Assembly (NCBI GenBank): GCA_029210625.1
Contig: JARGFU010000014.1
Span: 1 to 36,400 of the forward strand
DNA from: Deltaproteobacteria bacterium
GTDB lineage: Bacteria > Myxococcota > Myxococcia > SLRQ01
Direction: 5' to 3'
Length of the DNA: 36,400 nt
Position numbers and translations under genes: made by a program. Below, one piece after another: positions 6,349 through 16,781 of this stretch. Below the pieces are notes generated by a model. It was not told the origin of the DNA and did no database searches. It saw only the letters and a program-made list of their open reading frames with translations. Within the stretch, counting starts at the first letter, position 1, and every line of letters begins with the position of its first letter.

Positions 6349-7299
6349 ATGCTCGCAGGCACCTACAAGGTCTTCGCCGGGAACTCGAACCCGAGCCTCG
6401 CGAAGGAGGTGTGCGCCTACCTCGACCGTCCGCTCTCCCGGGCGGAGGTCCAGCGGTTCTCCGACGGGGAGATCTCCATCGAGATCACCGACAACGTCCG
6501 GGGCACCGATGTCTTCATCGTCCAGAGCACCAGCGCCCAGGCGAACGACCACCTGATGGAGCTGCTCATCATGATGGACGCCTGCCGGCGGGCCTCGGCC
6601 GGGTCGATCACCGCGGTGATCCCCTACTACGGCTACGCGCGGCAGGACCGGAAGGTGCGGCCCCGCACACCCATCACCGCCTCGCTCGTCGCCCAGCTCC
6701 TCGAGACCGCCGGCGCCGACCGGGTCGTCTCGCTGGACATGCACGCCGGCCAGATCCAGGGCTTCTTCAAGGTGCCCTTCGATCACCTCTTCGCCATGCC
6801 GGTGCTCCTCGATCACATGCGCAAGCGCTTCGAGGACCCCGCCAACGTCGTGATCGTCTCGCCCGACGCCGGCGGCGTCGAGCGCGCCCGGGCCTACTCC
6901 AAGCGCCTGGGCTGCTCCATCGCGATCGTCGACAAGCGGCGGGTGAAGGCCAACGTCGCCGAGGTGCTGCACGTCATCGGTGAGGTCGAGGGCAAGACCG
7001 CCGTCCTCCTCGACGACATGATCGACACCGCCGGCACCCTGACCCACGCCGCCAAGGCCCTCAAGGAGCACGGCGCCCAGCGGGTCTTCTCCTATGCCAG
7101 CCACGGAGTCCTCTCCGGGCCGGCGATCTCGCGCATCCAGGAGAGCGAGATCGAAGAAGTCATCATCACCGACACCATTCCCCTCACCGCCGAGGCCCGG
7201 GCTTGCGACAAGATCCAGGTGCTCTCGGTGGCTTGGCTACTCGGAGAGGCCATCCGGCGCATCCACGCCGCCGATTCTCTCTCTTCACTCTTCGTTTGA
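6349..7299 (+). CDS. prs: Ribose-phosphate pyrophosphokinase (PRPP synthetase, 316 aa)
   Basis: This cytosolic enzyme makes PRPP from ribose 5-phosphate and ATP, feeding purine, pyrimidine, histidine, tryptophan and NAD synthesis. Class I PRPP synthetase features are all present: the N-terminal YKVFAGNSNPSLA strand, the flexible-loop YARQDRKVRPRTPI, the metal site SLDMHAGQIQGFF, the SPDAGGVERA segment, and the PRPP-binding loop LLDDMIDTAGT. The length of 316 aa is typical. It sits 5 nt after spoVG and about 28 nt before rplY. The prs-rplY-pth order is common in bacteria. A perfect 8-bp palindrome spans its stop codon (7290-7306). Confidence 0.98.
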   Translation: MLAGTYKVFAGNSNPSLAKEVCAYLDRPLSRAEVQRFSDGEISIEITDNVRGTDVFIVQSTSAQANDHLMELLIMMDACRRASAGSITAVIPYYGYARQDRKVRPRTPITASLVAQLLETAGADRVVSLDMHAGQIQGFFKVPFDHLFAMPVLLDHMRKRFEDPANVVIVSPDAGGVERARAYSKRLGCSIAIVDKRRVKANVAEVLHVIGEVEGKTAVLLDDMIDTAGTLTHAAKALKEHGAQRVFSYASHGVLSGPAISRIQESEIEEVIITDTIPLTAEARACDKIQVLSVAWLLGEAIRRIHAADSLSSLFV

Positions 7300-7327
7300 A
7301 ACGAAGGACCGACAGGAGACGTAAGAA

Positions 7328-8011
7328 ATGAGCACGCAGACCGTTCTCGCCGCCACGGCCCGGCCCCGCACCGGCAAGGGCTCCGCCCGCGCCGCCCGCC
7401 GCGAGGGCCGCATCCCCGCAGTCGTCTACAGCCACTTCTCCGATCCGGCCGCCATCTCGGTCGATCCGGCGGAGCTTCGCAAGATGGTGATGGGCTCCGA
7501 CCACCGCTTCAACACCGTGCTGACCCTCGACGTGGAAGGCAGCGAGAAGAAGACCGCCCTGCTGAAGGACTGGCAGGTCGATCCCGTGAGCCGCAAGCTC
7601 CTCCACGCCGACTTCGTCGAGATCCGCCTCGACCAGAAGCTCGAGGCCGATGTGCCGGTGAAGCTCGTCGGGACCCCGAAGGGCGTCACCAACGGCGGCA
7701 TCCTCTCGCAGATCCGGCGTGAGGCGACCGTGCGCTGCCTGCCCTCCGACATCCCCGCGATCCTCGAGGTGGACGTCTCGAAGCTGGACATCAACGACTC
7801 CCTGCACATCGCCGACGTGACGCCGCCCGAGAAGGTGGAGCTGGTCTTCCAGATCAACTTCACCCTCGCGGTCATCACCCCGCCCGAGAAGGAGGCTGTC
7901 GTCGCGACCGACGAGCTCGCCGGCGCTGCGCCCGTCGGGTCCGTGGCTGCCGCGGCCGCTGCCCCTGCCGAGGACGGCGGGGAGGCCGAGGGCGAGGGCG
8001 GCGACGCCTAG
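7328..8011 (+). CDS. rplY: 50S ribosomal protein L25, Ctc form (227 aa)
   Basis: L25 binds 5S rRNA in the large subunit. The long two-domain (CTC/TL5) form is seen here: an N-terminal 5S-binding domain (about 1-95, with RTGKGSARAARREGRIPAVVY) and a second beta domain (about 96-190, ending near VITPPEKE). A low-complexity Ala/Glu/Gly-rich tail (about 195-227) follows, which is common for this form in high-G+C proteobacteria. The ATG at 7328 follows AGGAG at good spacing. It lies between prs and pth, the usual order, with pth starting 18 nt after its stop. Confidence 0.97.
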   Translation: MSTQTVLAATARPRTGKGSARAARREGRIPAVVYSHFSDPAAISVDPAELRKMVMGSDHRFNTVLTLDVEGSEKKTALLKDWQVDPVSRKLLHADFVEIRLDQKLEADVPVKLVGTPKGVTNGGILSQIRREATVRCLPSDIPAILEVDVSKLDINDSLHIADVTPPEKVELVFQINFTLAVITPPEKEAVVATDELAGAAPVGSVAAAAAAPAEDGGEAEGEGGDA

Positions 8012-8029
8012 GCTCGCAGGTAGCGACCC

Positions 8030-8641
8030 ATGTACCTCGTGGTGGGCCTGGGCAACCCGGGCCCACGCTACGAAGACCACCGCCACAACGTGGGCTTCAT
8101 GGTCCTGGCGGCGGTGGCCCGACGTGCGGGCGCGTCCATCGACGCGGCCCGCTACGACGGGTACTTCGCCAAGACCACCGTGGCGGGGGAGACCACCGGT
8201 CTCCTCCTGCCGCAGACCTACATGAACCGCTCGGGCGACTCGGTCGCCCCGGCGGCTCGCTTCTTCAAGGTCCCCCCGGAGCAGATCCTGGTCGTCCACG
8301 ACGAGCTGGACCTGCCCTACGGAACCCTGCGGCTGAAGAGCGGGGGCGGCCTGGCGGGCCACAACGGCCTGAAGTCCATCGCCGAGCGCCTGGGCACCCA
8401 GGACTTCCTTCGCCTGCGCTTCGGGGTGGGCCGTCCCCCCCCTCCCCTGGACGCCGCCGCCTATGTCCTCTCGGCCTTCTCGGCCGAGGAGGCGCGCACC
8501 CTACCCGATCACCTGGACCGGGCCGCCGAGGCCGTGAGGCTGGTGCTGGCGGAGGGCCTGAAGGCCGCCATGTCCCACCTCCACGTTCGACAGAAGCCCG
8601 ATCCGGGCCTAGATCCGGGCCGCGAACCGCAAGGGTCTTGA
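8030..8641 (+). CDS. pth: Peptidyl-tRNA hydrolase (203 aa)
   Basis: Pth cleaves the ester bond of peptidyl-tRNAs that drop off ribosomes. It shows the family start [22 protein letters not shown] with Asn10 and catalytic His20-type residues, PQTYMNRSG with the substrate-binding Asn, and [20 protein letters not shown] with the catalytic Asp, then GHNGLKSI. The length of about 190-200 aa is normal. The last 14 residues are a polar tail that extends past the usual end. It is last in the spoVG-prs-rplY-pth operon; hppA follows after 97 nt with its own ribosome site. Confidence 0.97.
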   Translation: MYLVVGLGNPGPRYEDHRHNVGFMVLAAVARRAGASIDAARYDGYFAKTTVAGETTGLLLPQTYMNRSGDSVAPAARFFKVPPEQILVVHDELDLPYGTLRLKSGGGLAGHNGLKSIAERLGTQDFLRLRFGVGRPPPPLDAAAYVLSAFSAEEARTLPDHLDRAAEAVRLVLAEGLKAAMSHLHVRQKPDPGLDPGREPQGS

Positions 8642-8738
8642 ATTCCGACCCTTTCTCTGCAACATCCTCGCCCCGATGACGCGCCGCGGCGCGGCGCCCT
8701 CGAAGCTGGATCGACTTTCCCCCCAAAGGAGTCTCACC

Positions 8739-10858
<2,120 letters not shown>

Positions 10859-10865
<7 letters not shown>

Positions 10866-12961
10866 GCTCTCCGCCGGATAGCCAGCAGGCCCGTCAGCAC
10901 GAGGGCCCACAGCGCCCCCGCCGACCCGCTGCTCGACCCCGAGTCGCAGCCGGTTCGCGGGGGCGTCGTGCTTCCGTCGCCGGCGTCGACCGGGGTCTCG
11001 CCGCCGTCCGGCCAGGCCCAGCCGCCGTCGGGGGTGCCTCCCCCGTCGCTCAGGGCGCCTCCGTCGGGAGCGCCCCCACCGTCCGGCGTGCCACCGGCGT
11101 CCGGCGTGCCGCCCCCGTCCGGGGTGCCGCCGTCGGTGGCGCCGCCGCCGCCCCGCACCTCACCGAGGAGGCGCAGGCGCCCGAAGTAGCCGGGCACCTT
11201 GCCGTCGCCGATCCCGGGTCCGAGCTCCAGCCAGCCCTCCCGGCCGGCGCCGTCGTCCTCGTTGATCAGGAAGGAGAAGGCGACCTCGGCGCCCGCGGCC
11301 AGGGGGAGGCCGGGGAGCGCGGACTCCAGGAGCGCTATCTCGTAGATCGTGCGGGTGCCGCGCCGCTCGATGGCGAGCTCCCAGGCGTCGGTGGCCTGGG
11401 AGGGCCCCGTCCCCCGGTGGCCCAGCGGACCGGCCCCGCCCAGGGCGAAGGTGAGCTCGTGATCGTCCACTCCGTCGTAGCCGACGCCGCCGTTGCCCCC
11501 CAGGTCGAAGGCCAGCTGCAGGCTGTCGCCGGCCCAGAGGGTGTCGGGGCTCCGCTCGTTGACGTGCCGGTCGTCCTCGACCTCGAGGCCGAAGACCAGG
11601 CGGTCGGGGAGCCAGCGCACCCGCAGGGTGGCCGAGAGGTCCGCCGCGCCCGGCGCGCCGCTGCCCTGCCAGTCACCGGCGCCGAGGGCGAGCTCACCGC
11701 CCGCCCCGAGGTCCCCCAGGTCCCCATCGAGGATGTGCCCGGCCGAGCGGTAGACCTCCACGACGCGGGGCGGCGGATCGCCCAGCTCGTCCGCGTCGCC
11801 CGGCCCCGTGCAGCCCAGGTCCATCCCGTCCGTGAGGCCGTCCCCGTCGTTGTCGATCCCGTCCAGGCAGACGGGATCGGGCAGGCCGATCGCGGGGTGG
11901 GTGGCGACGTAGTCCCCCACCCCACCGAGGGCCGGCTTGAGGCGGAAGTCACCGGGGTAGCTGCGGCTGCCCGGCTGACCGGCGGTCGCCCGCATCAGCC
12001 CGTAGCCGTCGATGGTGCACCCCGGCTGGTCCGGGCCGCAGTCGCTGGACTCGTAGATGAAGGTGTTGGTCCACCAGTCCCGGGCGAGCTGGTAGTCGAA
12101 GACCAGGTCCAGGTGCTGCTTCTGCCGGCTCTCCTCGCCGGCGTCCCCCGGGGTGGCCCGGTAGCCGGTCTCGGTGATCCAGACCTCGCCGGTGTAACCG
12201 TGGGCGTCGAGGACCTGCCGCAGACCGCGCCGGGTCCAGGAGAAGCGCTGCTGCTCGAGGGCCTCGTGGAAGCGATCCCCGTCCCAGATCTGCTTACCCA
12301 TCTCCTGGAAGCCGTTGTAGATGTGGTGGGTCAGGATGTCGAAGGTCCCCGGGGGGGTGAGGGTCAGCACCCGGTCCAGGAAGTCGTCGCAGTCCCCGAC
12401 GTTCGCCAGGTCGGGCCCCAGGACCTTGCAGTCGGCGCAGGCGGCCCGCAGGGCCTCGGCCCCCGGCAGGAGGATGAGGCTGACGTACTCGTCGGCGTCA
12501 CCGTCGAAGAAGCCGTCGAGGTTCGGCTCGTTCCACATCCCGAAGTGGGTGACCCCCAGGGCACGGAAGTGGGTGACGGCGTCGGTGACGAAGTCCCGCC
12601 ACTCGGCGTCCCCCACCGGCACGTCGTTGTGGCTCCCCGCCTCGGCGCTGGGCCGGCGGGGCACCCACTCGGGGGTATAGGCCAGGGTGATGAAGACCTT
12701 CAGGCCCCGCTGGTGGGCGGCCCGGACGGCGTCCTCCAGGTAGCCCCAGCGGTACTGATCGTCGGCGGGCTCGTGGAAGAACCAGTTCCCATCGAGGCGC
12801 ACCCAGCCCAGGCCCATGTCGACGGCGGCGTCGAGGAAGGGCACGCGCCCGTCGTGGGCACAGATCCCGACCTCGTTGGGGGCGGCGGCGGCGGCTGGCG
12901 GGAGGGCCAGGCCGAGGAGGGCTGCGGTGATCGGGGCCCAGCGGAGTGCCCGGACGATCAT
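10859..12961 (-). CDS. Secreted glycoside hydrolase with CBM9-like domain and MYXO-CTERM anchor (700 aa)
   Basis: A signal peptide (about 1-27, ending AAAAA) precedes a clan GH-A type (beta/alpha)8 barrel (about 28-350). The predicted acid/base is Glu145 in MWNEPN and the nucleophile is Glu264 in WITETG, the spacing expected for GH39/GH5-like enzymes; the exact family was not decided. An Asp-rich calcium-type loop, [15 protein letters not shown] (367-381), follows. Then comes a beta-rich domain (about 400-600) resembling carbohydrate-binding module family 9, a DGG/PDGG linker (605-660), and a C-terminal signal with Gly-Cys672, a hydrophobic helix and RRR: a MYXO-CTERM signal processed by myxosortase. 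It probably degrades an external polysaccharide from the cell surface. The substrate is unknown. Confidence 0.85.
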
Positions 12962-13068
12962 GAGAGGAACTACCTTCGCGACCCGCTGTGAGACGCCCTT
13001 TTACCCGCCGGGAGGGCCCCCGGGAAGGAAAATCGACCTCCCGGGCCCCTGCCGCCGGATATCCGGCC

Positions 13069-13097
13069 TTTACAGCCCGCGCCCGGGACGATAGAAG
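13069..13097 (+). promoter_or_regulatory. Promoter of the rpsF-rpsR-rplI operon
   Basis: TTTACA (13069-13074) and TAGAAG (13092-13097) are 17 nt apart, with a predicted start near 13104. The -10 hexamer is identical to that of the spoVG operon, which also encodes translation-related proteins. The leader to the rpsF ATG is about 95 nt. The rest of the 12962-13068 gap shows no gene. Confidence 0.65.
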
Positions 13098-13125
13098 CGC
13101 CCCTTCCTGCAGGGAATACCCGGCA

Positions 13126-13162
13126 GGAGTCCCTCGCTCCCGGCACCTTGACCGGGGGCTCC
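13126..13162 (+). promoter_or_regulatory. Leader hairpin of rpsF, candidate S6:S18 autoregulatory site
   Basis: GGAG (13126-13129) pairs with CTCC (13159-13162), and an inner CCCGG (13139-13143) pairs with CCGGG (13152-13156) around a CACCTTGA loop. Many bacteria carry a structured rpsF leader bound by the S6:S18 complex. The position and the paired CCGG core fit that idea, but I could not confirm the consensus. Confidence 0.35.
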
Positions 13163-13198
13163 TCAAGCAATCTCGAGAGAACCGAGAGGAGACACTCG

Positions 13199-13759
13199 AT
13201 GCCGCGCATCCAGACGCCGGCGCATATGCGTCGCGAATACGAGGTCGTGTACCTCATCGACCAGGGCGTAGAAGAGCCCTCCGTCGACAAGATCGTCCAC
13301 CGCTACCGTGACCTGGTCGGCGAGCAGGGCGGGAAGGTCGTCAAGATGGACAACTGGGGCCTGCGCCGTCTGGCCTACCCCATCCAGAAGAAGGCCAAGG
13401 CCACCTACATCTACATGCAGTTCCTGGGTGGCAAGGAGCTCGTCAAGGAGATGGAGCGGAACATGCGCCTCTCCGAGGAGGTGATCCGCTGGCAGACCAT
13501 CATCCTCGACGACGCCGTCGACCCGGAGGCCCGCCCGGCCGTGACCGAGGCGACCAAGCACGTCGTCATCGAGGAGCGGGGCGACGCCCGCCGCGGCGAC
13601 CGTCCCTCTCGCGCCACCGCGCCGACTCCCGTCTCCCCGCCGCCGCGCGAGGACCGCGAGGATCGTGATGACCGCGACGACCGCGACGACCGCGATGGTG
13701 GTGGTCGGGGCCGTGGTGGCTTCCGGCGTGACCGCAACAACGACTACGGAGATCGCTAA
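13199..13759 (+). CDS. rpsF: 30S ribosomal protein S6 with long charged C-terminal tail (186 aa)
   Basis: S6 binds 16S rRNA with S18 in the small-subunit platform. The family fold covers about residues 10-105: [35 protein letters not shown], and [13 protein letters not shown]. The ATG at 13199 follows GAGAGGAG at 8-nt spacing. The protein is much longer than the common 95-135 aa. The extension (about 120-186) is rich in Asp-Arg dipeptides (repeated DRDD units) and ends in a Gly/Arg-rich [13 protein letters not shown] stretch, so it is probably disordered and RNA-binding. First gene of the operon; rpsR starts 2 nt after its stop. Confidence 0.97.
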   Translation: MPRIQTPAHMRREYEVVYLIDQGVEEPSVDKIVHRYRDLVGEQGGKVVKMDNWGLRRLAYPIQKKAKATYIYMQFLGGKELVKEMERNMRLSEEVIRWQTIILDDAVDPEARPAVTEATKHVVIEERGDARRGDRPSRATAPTPVSPPPREDREDRDDRDDRDDRDGGGRGRGGFRRDRNNDYGDR

Positions 13760-13761
13760 TC

Positions 13762-13995
13762 ATGGCACCCAAGGGAAGAGGATTCAGCCGTCGCCGCTTC
13801 TGCCGCTTCTGCGCCGACAAGGACGCGAAGCTGGACTACAAGGACCCGTCGACGCTCAAGTACTTCATCACCGAGCGGGGCAAGATCATTCCCCGCCGGA
13901 TCAGCGGCAACTGCGCCAAGCACCAGCGCCACATGAGCACGGCGCTGAAGCGGGCGCGGATCATCGCCCTGATCCCCTACACCGTCACCGGCTGA
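13762..13995 (+). CDS. rpsR: 30S ribosomal protein S18 (77 aa)
   Basis: S18 is the partner of S6 in the 30S platform. It has the family core: a basic N-terminus, CRFCADK, the [20 protein letters not shown] segment, and a [21 protein letters not shown] end. The Cys14/Cys17 pair with a later Asn-Cys and KHQRH suggests the zinc-binding (C+) form. The length is normal. The ATG is 2 nt after the rpsF stop, with ACGGAGA inside the end of rpsF as a likely ribosome site, so translation is probably coupled. Confidence 0.98.
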   Translation: MAPKGRGFSRRRFCRFCADKDAKLDYKDPSTLKYFITERGKIIPRRISGNCAKHQRHMSTALKRARIIALIPYTVTG

Positions 13996-14023
13996 CGCCG
14001 CTGCACTTCAAGGAGACCATGCA

Positions 14024-14467
14024 ATGAAGGTCATTCTCAGAGAGGACGTGCAGCACCTCGGCGACGTGGGCGAGATCGTCAACGTCAAGCCGGGCTTCGC
14101 GCGTAACTACCTCATCCCCCAGGGCCTCGCGGTCCAGGCGGACGAGAAGAACGTCAAGAAGATCGAGCACGAGCGTCGCCTCATCCGGCAGCAGCTGGCC
14201 AAGCTCCACGGCGCGGCCTCCGAGCTCAGCGCCAAGATCGAGGGCCTGCCCATCACCATCACCCGCAAGGTGGGTGAGCAGGACAAGCTCTTCGGCTCGG
14301 TCACCGCTCGCGACATCAACGAGGCCCTGCAGGCCGAGGGTCACTCGATCCAGCGCCGGCAGATCCGCCTCGCCGAGGCGATCAAGGATCTGGGCGTCTA
14401 CGAGGTGCAGGTCCGCCTGCACCCCGAGGTCAGCCCGAAGATCCGGGTGTGGGTCGTCGCGGAGTAG
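14024..14467 (+). CDS. rplI: 50S ribosomal protein L9 (147 aa)
   Basis: L9 joins two rRNA-binding domains by a long helix. The N-terminal domain (MKVILREDVQHLGDVGEIVNVKPGFARNYLIP type) carries the L9 signature, the connecting helix runs through about residues 42-75, and the C-terminal domain ends with VRLHPEVSPKIRVWVV. The length of 147 aa is typical. AAGGAG lies 8 nt before the ATG. Last gene of the rpsF-rpsR-rplI operon. Its last 38 nt overlap the 3' end of the convergent ferredoxin gene. Confidence 0.98.
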   Translation: MKVILREDVQHLGDVGEIVNVKPGFARNYLIPQGLAVQADEKNVKKIEHERRLIRQQLAKLHGAASELSAKIEGLPITITRKVGEQDKLFGSVTARDINEALQAEGHSIQRRQIRLAEAIKDLGVYEVQVRLHPEVSPKIRVWVVAE

Positions 14468-15035
14468 CCAGCACCGGCACCATCCGCATCGCCCGGGGTC
14501 GCTCCGGACAGCTGTAGAGGCAGTTCCCACAGCCCGTACAGCCGTCCGGGATGACCCCGGGTTTCAGTCCGTACTCCACCTTCTCCACGCGCATCGCGAT
14601 CTGGGGAAGGGGGCAGGCTCGGAAGCAGTCCAGACAGGCCTTCCCCTCCGCGTGGCGGCAGCGATCCTCGATGATCTCGGCCACCGCCATGCGCACCTCC
14701 TCCCGGGGCACCGGCGCCAGCACGCCCGAGGGGCAGGCCTGGATGCAGGGGAGGTCGTCGCAGAGGACGCAGGGGGCCTTGGTGGGGTCGATCAGGGGCG
14801 TGTGGTCGGGGCTGGCGCCCCGCTTCATCGGGAAGATCGACTCGCGGGGGCAGGCCTCGAGGCACGCCACGCAGTCCCGGCAGGCCTCGGTGCCCTTTCC
14901 GGTGAAGCCCGGGGGCCGCAGGAAGGCCAGCCCGCCGGCGGGGCGCGCCACGGCGACGGTGCGGTTGGCCACCTTCTCCACGCGGCGGCCGAAGACCCGG
15001 AAGAGGTCTCTCCGGCTGAGCTTTCGGTCGGCCAT
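14430..15035 (-). CDS. MauM/NapG-type polyferredoxin, four [4Fe-4S] motifs (201 aa)
   Basis: Four cysteine clusters are visible: CRDCVACLEACP; CVLCDDLPCIQACP with the C-x2-C-x4-C-x3-CP spacing; one with C-x7-C-x2-C-x3-CP ending FRACP; and CTGCGNCLYSCP. This order and the uneven second and third clusters match the MauM/NapG (and NapF) ferredoxin family, which passes electrons to periplasmic or membrane oxidoreductases. The N-terminus has SRRDLFR, a twin-arginine-like motif, but only a weak hydrophobic stretch follows. It may be Tat-exported, membrane-associated, or cytosolic like NapF. tatA lies immediately upstream on the same strand (25 nt), which supports a Tat link. No nitrate reductase subunit is nearby, so the partner is unknown. 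The 3' end overlaps rplI. Confidence 0.85.
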   Translation of the reverse strand: MADRKLSRRDLFRVFGRRVEKVANRTVAVARPAGGLAFLRPPGFTGKGTEACRDCVACLEACPRESIFPMKRGASPDHTPLIDPTKAPCVLCDDLPCIQACPSGVLAPVPREEVRMAVAEIIEDRCRHAEGKACLDCFRACPLPQIAMRVEKVEYGLKPGVIPDGCTGCGNCLYSCPERPRAMRMVPVLATPRRPTPGSSG

Positions 15036-15060
15036 GAGAGGGAGGGTCGGGAGGGGGACC

Positions 15061-15279
15061 TCAGGTCAGGAGCTTGGGGTCCTTCTCCTCGTCCTTCTTC
15101 TCCCCCTCGACCTGCTCGGCCTCCCCGGAGTCAGCCTGGGCCGCGTCAGCCTCGGCGATGCCCTTCTTGAACGAGCGGATCCCCTCGCCCAGGCCCTTGC
15201 CGAGCTCCGGGATCTTCTTCGCTCCGAAGAGGAGGAGCACCACGAGGACGACGACGATGAGCTCCCAGCCGTGAAGCAA
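15061..15279 (-). CDS. tatA: Twin-arginine translocase subunit TatA/TatE-like (72 aa)
   Basis: TatA forms the export pore for folded proteins with twin-arginine signals. The protein has a short N-terminal membrane helix ([15 protein letters not shown]), the hinge [23 protein letters not shown], and an amphipathic then acidic Lys/Glu-rich tail, all typical of TatA. The start is TTG at 15279 behind a strong AGGAGG. No ATG is available in the region where homology begins. It heads a two-gene unit with the ferredoxin downstream. tatB and tatC are not in the window, so this is probably an extra or unlinked TatA. Confidence 0.93.
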   Translation of the reverse strand: MLHGWELIVVVLVVLLLFGAKKIPELGKGLGEGIRSFKKGIAEADAAQADSGEAEQVEGEKKDEEKDPKLLT

Positions 15280-15390
15280 AACCTTTCCTCCTGCCGGCCA
15301 AAGCCATGGGCCAGCGTTGCTTGGGTATCCATAGCACCGCCGGCAGGGTGAGCCAACTACCTGATTTTCGGCCCCGAGGTGCGGATCATT

Positions 15391-15420
15391 CTGGATCCGA
15401 TCGTGCGCCCCGGGTACCTT
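15391..15420 (+). promoter_or_regulatory. Probable dnaB promoter
   Basis: CTGGAT (15391-15396) and TACCTT (15415-15420) are 18 nt apart. The -10 box ends 8 nt before the ATG at 15429, and no Shine-Dalgarno sequence is present. dnaB is therefore probably transcribed as a leaderless message from here, separately from the ribosomal-protein operon. Confidence 0.45.
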
Positions 15421-15428
15421 CGAGCCAG

Positions 15429-16781
15429 ATGAACCCCACCGGCCGCACCCTCCCCCACTCCCTGGACGCAGAACGGAGCGTCCTGGGCGGCGTCCTGCTC
15501 GACGCCGAGATCCTCGCGGACATCGAGGGCACGCTGACCCCGGGCGACTTCTACCGCCCCTCCCACGGCCGGATCTTCGAGGCGATGACCCAGCTCTCGG
15601 CGAACAACATGCCGATCGACCTGGTCACCCTCACCGAGTACCTGAAGGACCGGGACGAGCTGGACGCGGTCGGGGGCGTCGACTACCTCGCCGGCCTCGA
15701 CGCGGGGGTCCCGACCGCCTCCCACGCCGTCAGCTACGCCAGCATCATCCAGGAGAAGGCCGTCCTGCGGCGGCTCATCCAGGCGGCGGCCGACATCCAG
15801 ACCGAGGGCCTCGACAGCCCCTCGGACATCAAGGACTTCCTCGACCGCGCCGAGAGCCTGGTCTTCGGCGTGACCCAGGAGAAGCAGGACCGCACCCTGG
15901 TCCCGGTCTCCTCCGTGGCGCCGGAGGCCTTCAAGGTCCTCCAGGACCGCTTCGCCCAGCAGAGCGACATCACCGGCGTCTCGACCGGCTACCTCGACCT
16001 CGACAAGAAGACCGCGGGCCTCCAGCGCGGCGACCTCCTCATCCTCGCCGCCCGCCCCTCGATGGGGAAGACGGCCCTGGCCCTGAACCTGGTGGCGAAC
16101 GCCGCCCTGCGGGCCGAGCCCCGGGCGAAGGTGGCGGTCTTCTCCCTGGAGATGACGACCATCTCCCTGGTGATGCGGCTCCTCTCCGCCGAAGGAAGGG
16201 TGCGGGCCGACTTCCTGCGCACCGGCAAGATCCCCTCGGGGGACTGGAACAAGCTGGGCAACGCCGCCGAGCGCCTGAGCGGGGCCGGGATCCACATCGA
16301 CGACACGCCCTCGATCACCCTGACCCAGGTGCGCAGCAAGTGCCGCCGGATGAAGGCCAAGCACGGGCTGGACCTGATCGTCATCGACTACCTCCAGCTG
16401 ATGCGGGGCCCGCGCTCCGACAGCCGCGAGCAGGAGATCGCCTCCATCTCCCGGGGGCTGAAGGAGCTGGCCAAGGAGCTCGAGGTCCCGGTCCTCGCCC
16501 TCTCCCAGCTGAACCGCGGCGTCGAGCAGCGCAAGGACAAGCGGCCGATGATGTCCGACCTGCGGGAGTCCGGCGCCATCGAGCAGGACGCGGACATCAT
16601 CATGTTCATCCACCGCGAGGACCGGAACCCCACCGAGGGCGCCCCCTCCCCCGAGCGGGAGGGCATCGCGGAGGTGATCATCGCCAAGCAGCGAAACGGC
16701 CCCACCGGGACCGTCGAGCTGATCTTCTTCGAAGAGTTCACCCGCTTCGACAACTACGACCGTCACACCCACATCCCCTGA
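15429..16781 (+). CDS. dnaB: Replicative DNA helicase DnaB (450 aa)
   Basis: DnaB is the hexameric 5'-3' helicase that unwinds DNA at the replication fork and recruits primase. The N-terminal DnaB domain (about 1-110; [16 protein letters not shown]) is followed by the RecA-like ATPase: Walker [14 protein letters not shown] (about 200-212), the FSLEM motif, Walker [11 protein letters not shown], and [19 protein letters not shown] with the arginine finger region. The length is typical and no intein is present. The ATG at 15429 has no Shine-Dalgarno sequence and is 8 nt past a -10 box. The rpsF-rpsR-rplI-dnaB order is widely conserved; here a minus-strand tatA/ferredoxin pair is inserted. Its TGA overlaps the start of the next gene by 1 nt (TGATG). 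Confidence 0.98.
   Translation: MNPTGRTLPHSLDAERSVLGGVLLDAEILADIEGTLTPGDFYRPSHGRIFEAMTQLSANNMPIDLVTLTEYLKDRDELDAVGGVDYLAGLDAGVPTASHAVSYASIIQEKAVLRRLIQAAADIQTEGLDSPSDIKDFLDRAESLVFGVTQEKQDRTLVPVSSVAPEAFKVLQDRFAQQSDITGVSTGYLDLDKKTAGLQRGDLLILAARPSMGKTALALNLVANAALRAEPRAKVAVFSLEMTTISLVMRLLSAEGRVRADFLRTGKIPSGDWNKLGNAAERLSGAGIHIDDTPSITLTQVRSKCRRMKAKHGLDLIVIDYLQLMRGPRSDSREQEIASISRGLKELAKELEVPVLALSQLNRGVEQRKDKRPMMSDLRESGAIEQDADIIMFIHREDRNPTEGAPSPEREGIAEVIIAKQRNGPTGTVELIFFEEFTRFDNYDRHTHIP

Noticed and set aside
7290-7306. Palindrome around the prs stop codon as a terminator
   Set aside because: An 8-bp stem with almost no loop and no T-run, inside an operon whose next gene follows closely.
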